The notes beneath the pieces were generated by a model. The model saw only the letters and a list, made by a program, of their open reading frames with translations, was not told the origin of the DNA and did not search any database. 19,437 nucleotides of DNA from CAZJNX01 sp964547415. GTDB taxonomy: Bacteria; Pseudomonadota; Alphaproteobacteria; Rhizobiales; Amorphaceae. Location: the NCBI GenBank assembly GCA_964547415.1, contig CAZJNX010000082.1, forward strand, positions 1 to 19,437. Direction: 5' to 3'. Positions 14,104-19,437 of the stretch are shown here, piece after piece. Numbering within the stretch: the first letter of the stretch is position 1; each line of letters opens with the position of its first letter. Made by a program: the position numbers and the translations under genes.

Positions 14104-16689
14104 ATGCCCACCCACGTGGTCCGGCCGGACGGCCGGGGGGATTTTGCCACCATTTCGGCCGCCCTCGACGCCGCCGCGCCGGGGGACCTCGTTCGCGTCG
14201 CCGCGGGCACCTACCGGGAGGCCGTCACGGTCGACGTGGACGACGTCACGCTCCGTGCCGACGGGCCGGTGACCGTCACGAACGACGGCAGCTTCGGCAT
14301 GCGCATCGACGGCGACGGGGTGACGGTGGAGGGCTTCACCGTCACCGGCATCCTCGGCTGGACCTTCCCGGCCGACCACGCGGCGACCGGCTTCGTGGTG
14401 AGCGGGCGCGACGTGCGCCTCGTCGACAACGTGGCGCACGGCAACGGGATGAACGGCTTCCTCGTCACCGCCACGGCGCAGGACGTGACGATATCGGGCG
14501 GGGCGGCCTGGAACAACAGCCAGGCCGGGGTCGCCCTCGGCGGCGGCCGTTCCGTCACTGTCGAGGGCCTCGACCTCCACAACACCGGCGACGGGACGGG
14601 GGCGGACGGCACCTTCCAGCGCTACGGCATCCTGTCGGACAACGTGGGCGACACGCGGCTCGACAACGGCGCGATCCGCGACGTCGACGGGATCGCACCC
14701 ATCGACGGGCTGGTGATGCGCGATCTCCTCGTCCGCGACCACCTGTCCTACGGCATCCGGATCGCCGCCTTCGACGAGGCCACGAGCCCGCTTCCGAGCG
14801 GGCGCATTGCGACCCGCGACCTCGTCCTCGAGGACAGCCGCATCCTGCGCAACGGCAGCGACACGGACGACTGGGTCGGCGGGCTCTACCACCTCGGCGG
14901 CGTCCTCATCCAGCACATCCGCGGCGGTCGAGTCGAAGGGAACCTCTTCCAGGACAACTACCACTGGGGCCTCGACGCCTACGCCAGCGACGACGTGACC
15001 TACGTCGACAACTGGTTCATCGGCAACGACCTCGGCGCGGCGACGCCCGGCGTCACCTTCGAGCCCGTCAGCCTCGAGATCAACGGCGGCGCCGGCAATG
15101 TGGTCCGCAACAACCTCATCACGGGCAGCACGGCCGGCCTCTTCTCCAGCTACATCCCCGACAGCGGCGACGGCTTCGACGGCAACGCCTCCATCACCAT
15201 CGCCGACAATATCCTGTTCGGCAACGAGGAGGTCGATCTCGAGCTGCTCGGCGAAAACGACGTTTTTTCACGCACCATCACCAACAACATCGTCGGCCAC
15301 ATCCCGGACTGGCACCTCGGCTACATCGTCGAGGACCTCGAGCCCGATTTCCTGTCGGACAACCTCTACGGGGTGGATCCGCTGTTCGTGGACGCGGCGG
15401 GGGGCGACTACACGCTCGCGCCGGGAAGCCCCGCCGCCGCGGCCGGCATCGGGCCGACGGCGCCGCCCCCGGACGGAGGCGTCCCCGGCGCCGGGCCCGG
15501 GAACGACACGCTCGCGGGCGGCGCCGGGGCCGACGTGCTCGACGGCGAGGCGGGCGACGACATGATCGCCGGCAGGGGCGGGGACGATCGCCTGTCCGGC
15601 GGCGAGGGGGAGGACCTCCTGCGCGGCGAGGCGGGCGCGGACACGGTCCGCGGCGGCCCCGGCGGCGACACGCTCCTGGGCGGACCGGGCGAGGATCGCC
15701 TCGTCGGCGGGGCCGGCGACGATGCGGCCGCGGGCGGCGGCGGCGCCGACCGGCTCGCCGGCGGCGCGGGGGACGACAGCCTCGCGGGCGGGGCCGGGGC
15801 CGACGTGCTCGACGGCGAGGCGGGCGACGACACGATCGCCGGCAGGGGCGGGGACGATCGCCTGTCCGGCGGCGAGGGGGAGGACCTCCTGCGCGGCGAG
15901 GCGGGCGCGGACACGGTCCGCGGCGGCCCCGGCGGCGACACGCTCCTGGGCGGACCGGGCGAGGATCGCCTCGTCGGCGGGGCCGGCGACGATGCGGCCG
16001 CGGGCGGCGGCGGCGCCGACCGGCTCGCCGGCGGCGCGGGGGACGACAGCCTCGCGGGCGGGGCCGGCGACGACCGGCTCGCCGGTGGCACGGGGGACGA
16101 CAGCCTCGCGGGCGGGGCCGGCGGCGACCGGCTCGCTGGCGGCGCGGGGGACGACAGCCTCGCGGGCGGGGCCGGCGGCGACCGGCTCGCTGGCGGCGCG
16201 GGAGACGACAGCCTCGCGGGCGGGGCCGGCGGCGACCGGCTGTCGGGCGGGCGGGACGACGATTCCGTCCTCGGCGGCACCGACGATGACCGCCTCGCCG
16301 GGGGCGCGGGCGACGACACGCCGGATGGCGGGAGCGGCGGAGATCGCCTCACGTCCCATGCCGGCGCAGACCGCCTCCTCGGCGGCCCGGGGCGCGACGT
16401 GCTTGCCGCGGGCAGCGGAAGCGACACGCTCGACGGCGGCGCGGGGGGCGACCGCCTTGTCGGCGGCGCCGGCGCCGACGTCTTCGTATGGCGGCCGGAT
16501 GGCGGGCGGGACGTCATCCGCGACTTCGACCCGGCGCTCGACGTGATCGACCTCGCCGGCGGCCTCGAGCGGGCCGAGGTCCGCGTTCGCCCGGGCGACG
16601 ACGGCACCTTCACCGTCCTCCTCGCCAACGGCACGGCCCTGCGCCTTGTGGGCGTCCTCGTCGATCCCGACGCGGACATCTTCGTCTGA
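14104..16689 (+). CDS. Secreted parallel beta-helix protein with C-terminal RTX repeats
   Basis: 861 residues. Residues about 1-440 form a right-handed parallel beta-helix (pectate-lyase/NosD-like): 'FATISAALDAAAPGDLVRVAAGTYREAVTV' in two pieces, then many rungs such as 'NVAHGNGMNGFLV' and 'NLFQDNYHWGLDAYASDDV'. The layout resembles two-module AlgE epimerases (helix plus RTX), but I do not see their DPHE catalytic motif, so the activity is unassigned. From residue 465 come Ca2+-binding nonapeptides (GGxGxDxLx), then a hydrophobic-charged tail with 'FVWRPDGGRDVIRDFD' (794 onward) and terminal DADIFV, a type I secretion signal. There is no N-terminal signal peptide, as expected. The protein contains neither lysine nor cysteine. 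The ATG at 14104 has GAGGAG about 9 bases upstream. No exporter genes are adjacent. Confidence 0.88.
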   Translation: MPTHVVRPDGRGDFATISAALDAAAPGDLVRVAAGTYREAVTVDVDDVTLRADGPVTVTNDGSFGMRIDGDGVTVEGFTVTGILGWTFPADHAATGFVVSGRDVRLVDNVAHGNGMNGFLVTATAQDVTISGGAAWNNSQAGVALGGGRSVTVEGLDLHNTGDGTGADGTFQRYGILSDNVGDTRLDNGAIRDVDGIAPIDGLVMRDLLVRDHLSYGIRIAAFDEATSPLPSGRIATRDLVLEDSRILRNGSDTDDWVGGLYHLGGVLIQHIRGGRVEGNLFQDNYHWGLDAYASDDVTYVDNWFIGNDLGAATPGVTFEPVSLEINGGAGNVVRNNLITGSTAGLFSSYIPDSGDGFDGNASITIADNILFGNEEVDLELLGENDVFSRTITNNIVGHIPDWHLGYIVEDLEPDFLSDNLYGVDPLFVDAAGGDYTLAPGSPAAAAGIGPTAPPPDGGVPGAGPGNDTLAGGAGADVLDGEAGDDMIAGRGGDDRLSGGEGEDLLRGEAGADTVRGGPGGDTLLGGPGEDRLVGGAGDDAAAGGGGADRLAGGAGDDSLAGGAGADVLDGEAGDDTIAGRGGDDRLSGGEGEDLLRGEAGADTVRGGPGGDTLLGGPGEDRLVGGAGDDAAAGGGGADRLAGGAGDDSLAGGAGDDRLAGGTGDDSLAGGAGGDRLAGGAGDDSLAGGAGGDRLAGGAGDDSLAGGAGGDRLSGGRDDDSVLGGTDDDRLAGGAGDDTPDGGSGGDRLTSHAGADRLLGGPGRDVLAAGSGSDTLDGGAGGDRLVGGAGADVFVWRPDGGRDVIRDFDPALDVIDLAGGLERAEVRVRPGDDGTFTVLLANGTALRLVGVLVDPDADIFV
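15511..16050 (+). repeat. Two near-identical 270-bp tandem units inside the RTX domain
   Basis: 15511-15780 and 15781-16050 differ at two positions only (C/G at the 12th base and ATG versus ACG, Met versus Thr). Each encodes 90 residues (470-559 and 560-649), five 18-residue double turns of beta-roll. The in-frame length and near-identity show a recent duplication. Confidence 0.95.
16051..16254 (+). repeat. 54-bp tandem units (18-residue RTX turns)
   Basis: Units begin at 16051, 16105, 16159 and 16213; each encodes LAGGAGGDRLAGGAGDDS or a close variant, the last diverging after its first half. They share sequence with the end of each 270-bp unit, showing a second, smaller level of duplication. 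Confidence 0.9.
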
Positions 16690-16772
16690 GGGCGGGTCAC
16701 GCCCCAGCTCCACGGGCCGACACGTCAAATGAGGGCGGGTCACAACCCAGCTCCACGGGCCGACCCGTCAAA
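16687..16772. repeat. 43-bp tandem duplication starting at the RTX stop codon
   Basis: Copies 16687-16729 and 16730-16772 match at 40 of 43 bases. The first copy begins with the TGA stop of the beta-helix gene. Copy one also has a GGGCG/CGCCC mini-stem (16690-16704) that is lost in copy two. Confidence 0.9.
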
Positions 16773-17048
16773 GTCCTACCGGCCGATCCGCCCCCTGCTC
16801 ACGGGCGATCCACCACCGTCCCGAGGACAGACCCGCCATGGGCCCGCCGGCCGACCTGCCACCGGCCCAACGGGCCGATAAGCCGGTGCCGCCGCGAGCG
16901 GCGACGGGCCTCGCAGGTCCGGGCGGCCCGTTGCATCGTCCCCGGCTCTGCCCGATCCCGACCATCCGCGGGCCGGAGGCGCGGCCCGGGGGCGTCCCCG
17001 GCCGAGAGGTGGACGCCTCGAAAAACCCTGGCGAACAAGGTTTCGTCG

Positions 17049-17250
17049 ATGACGGCTGGCGGAGTGTGGGCGACGCGTGGCCATCCGGGGTTCCGGGACG
17101 TGGAGGATCGGCTGGCGCGGCTCAGCGGTCCCGGGGACCAGCTCGAGGCGTTCGCGAAGGTCGTCGATTTCGAGATGGTTCGGGCCGAGCTTGAAGAGGC
17201 GCTCAGGTTTGTCGATCCCGTAGAACGCCGCGGCCGGGCGGTTCCGCGCG
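17049..17250 (+). pseudogene. IS5-family transposase, N-terminal remnant
   Basis: From ATG 17049, residues 13-55 ('GFRDVEDRLARLSG', 'GDQLEAFAKVVDFEM', 'RAELEEALRF') match the N-terminus of IS5-family transposases (DUF772-type), which continue in the family with a YSDG-KGGRPPFDPVMMFK block. Here that block is only faintly recognisable as 'RRGRAVPRDG' and the DDE catalytic domain is missing. No intact terminal repeats were found. The piece is therefore a short relic of an insertion, next to the HlyC-like gene and the 43-bp duplication. Confidence 0.7.
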
Positions 17251-17269
17251 ACGGGCGCCTCGGGCCAGG

Positions 17270-17307
17270 CCGCAAGGGCGGGCGGAGGGCGACGGCCGCC
17301 CTTGCGG
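17270..17307 (-). terminator. Hairpin terminator of the HlyC-like gene
   Basis: Perfect 12-bp arms CCGCAAGGGCGG (17270-17281) and CCGCCCTTGCGG (17296-17307) with a 14-base loop, 15 bases beyond the minus-strand stop at 17323. No T-run follows on the minus strand. Confidence 0.55.
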
Positions 17308-17322
17308 GCGCCGCCGGCCCGA

Positions 17323-17811
17323 TCAGCCGCGAAGCGTCGGTACCTTTCCCCGCCGGTAGCTGATCTTGCGCACCAGGCCGGGACGAAGCTCCCGCTTGGC
17401 GTGAACGACCGGTGCGTCCGGGAAGACGGTCTCGCTCATCTCGCGGAACATCGACGGACCGAAGCCCGGGCGGGCCACGGCGTCGACCACGTAGAGCCGG
17501 TCGCCGCCCGACCAGTCGGCGCGGCGGAGGGGCTCGTTGGCGAGGAAACGGGCCTCGGCCTCCGGGGTGAGATAGGCCCAGGTGAACGCGCCGATCGGTC
17601 GACCCGACCGGTCGGTGTAGATGCGGAACTGTCCGATCCGGAAGGGAAGCAGGACGCTCCTGAGGAAGCTCTCGACCCGCAGGCGTGTATAGAGCGGCGA
17701 CAGGCTCGCCAGCACGAGCACCATCCCGAGACACTGGTAGACGTCCACGTCGCCCTGTCCGATGGCGACCGGGCGCTCCCCATGCCTCGATCCGGTCCGT
17801 CTCGCCCCCAT
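17323..17811 (-). CDS. HlyC-family RTX-toxin lysine-acyltransferase homologue lacking the catalytic His
   Basis: 162 residues from ATG 17811, against about 170 for HlyC, which uses acyl-ACP to acylate internal lysines of RTX protoxins. The family blocks align in order: 'CLGMVLVLASLSPLYTRL' with HlyC's LG..SWLW..SPLHRNW, 'FRIGQFRIYTD', 'RPIGAFTWAYLTPEAEARFL', 'ADWSGGDRLYVVDAVA' and 'LRPGLVRKISYRRGKV'. HlyC His23 corresponds to Tyr41 (TAT, 17691-17689) and Asp92 to Asp110; the spacing is 69 in both. The protein is otherwise intact, so it may be inactive, mechanistically different or repurposed. The start lacks a ribosome site; an upstream ATG at about 17906 is in frame. The gene is divergent from the acidic small ORF and is followed by a hairpin. 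Confidence 0.75.
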   Translation of the reverse strand: MGARRTGSRHGERPVAIGQGDVDVYQCLGMVLVLASLSPLYTRLRVESFLRSVLLPFRIGQFRIYTDRSGRPIGAFTWAYLTPEAEARFLANEPLRRADWSGGDRLYVVDAVARPGFGPSMFREMSETVFPDAPVVHAKRELRPGLVRKISYRRGKVPTLRG

Positions 17812-17900
17812 GGCCACCGGAGGGTGCGCCGCGCGATGGGGCCCGTCAAGCCCCGCGAACCCCGGTCTTGGCCCTTCGCTCCCGTCGATTGGGGCGGATC

Positions 17901-17921
17901 CCGTCATGCTGACGTCATGAG
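17901..17921. promoter_or_regulatory. Inverted-repeat cluster between the HlyC-like gene and the acidic ORF
   Basis: TCATG-N7-CATGA encloses the 8-bp palindrome TGACGTCA (17910-17917) in the 174-base divergent gap. A candidate operator; no convincing promoter boxes flank it. Confidence 0.3.
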
Positions 17922-17985
17922 GGGCCGGCACCCTCTTGTGGCGACGCGTCAGTCGCTCGCGTTCACGATCAGCATGGAGGTCGAC

Positions 17986-18165
17986 ATGGACAAGGGAGAA
18001 CCAATCCCGGTCCCGGAAGAAGGTTCGATGGAAGCCGGCCACGATCGCCCGGCGATCGTCGAGGTGGCGCCCGAGACCGGCGAGCGGGGCATCGCGGAAG
18101 ACGTCGCCGAGCTCCTGGGCGACGTGAGCGATCCGATGACGGAGGGCGACGACACCACCGTCTGA
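17986..18165 (+). CDS. 59-residue highly acidic protein of unknown function
   Basis: The ATG at 17986 is preceded by GGAGG with a 5-base spacer, one of the best ribosome sites in the window; an in-frame ATG at 17974 overlaps that site and is less likely. The product has 17 Asp/Glu against one Lys and two Arg (net about -14), a Pro-rich N-terminus ('GEPIPVPEEG'), one amphipathic stretch ('GIAEDVAELLGDVSD') and a polar tail (EGDDTTV). There is no signal peptide, membrane segment, Cys or Gly-Gly cleavage site. I do not recognise a family. It lies between the divergent HlyC-like gene and uvrB and could be a small partner or substrate of the former, or unrelated. Some codons (GGA, GAA, CCA) are less GC-extreme than in neighbours. 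Confidence 0.55.
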   Translation: MDKGEPIPVPEEGSMEAGHDRPAIVEVAPETGERGIAEDVAELLGDVSDPMTEGDDTTV

Positions 18166-18318
18166 CCCCGACCGGCGGGGGGCGAGCCTCCCGCCGGATC
18201 CGGTGTCCGCGGTCCGCGCCCGGATCGCCGGCACGAGGCGAGCCGCCCGCCGACGGTCCCGCGCGGCATGTCGCAAGGCCCGCCGCCGCCCGTGCCGCCT
18301 GCGGACCGCGGCGGCACG

Positions 18319-18349
18319 CTTTACCCCCGGCGAGGCCTCCTCCATATAC
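18319..18349 (+). promoter_or_regulatory. uvrB: Possible uvrB promoter
   Basis: TTTACC (18320-18325) and CATATA (18343-18348) are 17 bases apart. Transcription would then start only a base or two before the ATG at 18357, which has no ribosome site, so a leaderless message is possible. No GTTC-N7-GTTC or GAAC-N7-GTTC SOS box, as used by alphaproteobacterial LexA, is visible. Confidence 0.25.
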
Positions 18350-18356
18350 CGGTCCC

Positions 18357-19437
18357 ATGGCAGGACGCGCGGCACGACGGACGGCATCCCGGAGCGGCTC
18401 CCCGGTGGACGGAGGGGACGATCATCCGCACGCGGCGGAGCGCACGGGCCCGGGCGATGCGGCCGACGGCCCCTCCTGCGGGTCGGATGCGCCGCCGGAC
18501 GGGCCCATCGCGCGCTGGGTGGAGGAGCTGGGCGAAGGAGCGGACGAGGCCGACGCGGCCGCAGCGGCGGAGAGCGCGGACGACGCGGCCCAGGCCGCCG
18601 CGCCGCGGCGCCCGAAAGCCGCGGGCGCCGGTACCGGCGTGACGCCCCCGGATTCCAATGCCGACCGCCCGCGCACGACGCGCAGCCGGCGCGCCGGCGC
18701 CCGGGAGCGGGCGGCCGCCGGCGGCGACGAGGCCGTCGTCCGGGGCACGTCCGGGAGCCGCCACGCCGTGAAGGGGAAAGGTCGTGGCCGCGACCGCGGC
18801 GCGCACGACGGCGGACCGGCCGCCGACGGGGGCGGCGAGGACGCCGGCAAGACCGGCAAGGGGCGCAAGGGCGCGGCCGGGGCCGGGCGCACCGCCCGCG
18901 GCACCTCCATGGGCGGCAAGGCGAGCGCGCGCGACCGCGTGGCGGGCGGCCTCAACCCGGTCGCCGGCCTTGACGTGTCGCTGGAGGAGGCCGAAGGGCT
19001 CGGCCCGTCCGGCGTCACCGCCACGGTGGAGGCGCTCGAGAGGCTGATCCGGGAAGGCCGGCCCGAGCTCCAGGCCGGGCAATGGCGGCCCCACCGCCCG
19101 CCGCGGCCGGAGAAGTCGGAAGGCGGGGTGCACTTCGCCGTGCGCTCGGAATACGAGCCGAAGGGCGACCAGCCCCAGGCGATCGCCGAGCTCGCCGAGG
19201 GCCTGAAGAACGAGGACCGCACCCAGGTCCTCCTCGGCGTCACCGGCTCCGGCAAGACCTACACGATGGCGAAGGTCATCGAGGCCATGCAGCGCCCTGC
19301 CCTCGTGCTCGCCCCGAACAAGACGCTGGCCGCCCAGCTCTATGGCGAATTCAAATCGTTCTTTCCGGAGAACGCCGTCGAGTATTTCGTCTCCTACTAC
19401 GACTACTATCAGCCCGAGGCCTACGTTCCACGCTCGG
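18357..19437 (+). CDS. uvrB: UvrB, excinuclease ABC subunit B, 5' part with long N-terminal extension
   Basis: 360 codons are present and the gene runs off the right edge. Residues from about 260 ('FAVRSEYEPKGDQPQAI') are the conserved UvrB core: Walker A GVTGSGKT (294-301), 'PALVLAPNKTLAAQLYGEF' and the start of the beta-hairpin region 'YFVSYYDYYQPEAYVP' that clamps damaged DNA. UvrB receives lesions from UvrA and recruits UvrC for dual incision. The first about 256 residues are an Ala/Gly/Arg/Asp-rich extension with 'GPIARWVEELGE', 'ARGTSMGGKASARDRVAGGL' and 'GVTATVEALERLI', a pattern characteristic of Rhizobiales UvrB and absent from the 670-residue E. coli protein. The ATG at 18357 is chosen because the extension is continuous from it; a GTG at 18405 is the alternative. 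No ribosome site is seen. Confidence 0.95.
   Translation, partial: MAGRAARRTASRSGSPVDGGDDHPHAAERTGPGDAADGPSCGSDAPPDGPIARWVEELGEGADEADAAAAAESADDAAQAAAPRRPKAAGAGTGVTPPDSNADRPRTTRSRRAGARERAAAGGDEAVVRGTSGSRHAVKGKGRGRDRGAHDGGPAADGGGEDAGKTGKGRKGAAGAGRTARGTSMGGKASARDRVAGGLNPVAGLDVSLEEAEGLGPSGVTATVEALERLIREGRPELQAGQWRPHRPPRPEKSEGGVHFAVRSEYEPKGDQPQAIAELAEGLKNEDRTQVLLGVTGSGKTYTMAKVIEAMQRPALVLAPNKTLAAQLYGEFKSFFPENAVEYFVSYYDYYQPEAYVPRS

Larger units (their letters stand above)
16690..17322. other. 633-base region with repeat and transposase remnant, otherwise empty
   Basis: Besides the 43-bp duplication, the IS remnant (17049-17250) and a terminator hairpin, the stretch 16773-17048 shows no gene or site I can support. 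An imperfect inverted repeat around CGAAAAACC ... GGTTTCG (about 17019-17046) just before the remnant could be part of an IS end, but this is weak. Confidence 0.5.

Noticed and set aside
12898..14964. A fused 688-residue ABC ATPase with a long N-terminal domain
   Set aside because: The upstream part is antisense to the beta-helix gene and intergenic DNA; the family start and ribosome site support ATG 13752.
14104..15500. Beta-helix domain as an AlgE-type alginate epimerase
   Set aside because: The two-module architecture is similar but the DPHE catalytic motif is not seen; only the fold can be called.
15511..16254. Tandem repeats as a CRISPR array
   Set aside because: Units are contiguous, in frame and code for Gly/Asp nonapeptides; there are no unique spacers.
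15268..16743. Open frames of 430-491 codons on the minus strand across the RTX repeats
   Set aside because: They are periodic only because the RTX repeats are; no start site and Pro/Ala/Ser-rich shadow composition.
16488..17363. A continuous 291-codon plus-strand gene running from inside the RTX gene through the transposase remnant
   Set aside because: Only the part from 17049 has family resemblance; the rest is out-of-frame RTX sequence and low-complexity noise.

Overview
The window is very GC-rich, densely coded DNA from an alphaproteobacterium, most likely of the Hyphomicrobiales (Rhizobiales). The strongest taxonomic sign is the uvrB gene running off the right edge: it has the long low-complexity N-terminal extension with an 'ARGTSMGG ... 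GLNPVAGLDVSLEEAE ... PHRPPRPEKSEGG' pattern that I know from Rhizobiales UvrB. An intracellular PHA depolymerase and a tripartite tricarboxylate transporter (TTT) fit the same group. This is recognition from memory, not a search.

Layout. (1) 1-4453, minus strand: a GntR/HutC regulator followed by tctC, tctB and tctA in one tightly coupled operon (ATGA and GTGA overlaps), ending in a decayed C-terminal piece of a PdxA-family gene. (2) 4538-7662, plus strand, divergent from the regulator: an RNase Z-like metallo-beta-lactamase hydrolase, a gamma-glutamyltransferase-family hydrolase and a GAF-domain protein, the last two overlapping by ATGA. Together (1) and (2) look like a GntR-controlled uptake and hydrolysis module for a carboxylate or gamma-glutamyl/amide compound; the substrate is not readable from the sequence. 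(3) 7866-9572, minus: a PhaZ-type PHA depolymerase with an unusual C-terminal linker plus helix-hairpin-helix extension. (4) 10198-11713, minus: an RTX-repeat gene broken by two frameshifts and a stop codon. (5) 12047-13752, minus: an ABC-2 exporter (ATPase and permease, coupled at TTGA). (6) 14104-16689, plus: an 861-residue secreted parallel beta-helix/RTX protein with nested recent tandem duplications and no lysine at all. (7) 16690-18165: a scar region with a 43-bp tandem duplication, an IS5-family transposase remnant, a HlyC-type RTX-toxin acyltransferase homologue whose catalytic His is replaced by Tyr, and a divergent 59-residue very acidic small protein. (8) 18357-19437, plus: the 5' part of uvrB.

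The most interesting part is 9.6-18.2 kb. Two RTX genes (one dead, one intact) flank an ABC exporter, and a toxin-acyltransferase homologue lies close by. However, the intact RTX protein offers no lysine to acylate, and the acyltransferase lacks the canonical His, so this is not a standard hlyCA pair. Both RTX genes also have an AA-centred palindrome upstream, and the dead one has two mutually exclusive long hairpins downstream. No dedicated type I secretion ABC/MFP pair, tRNA, rRNA or CRISPR array was seen.
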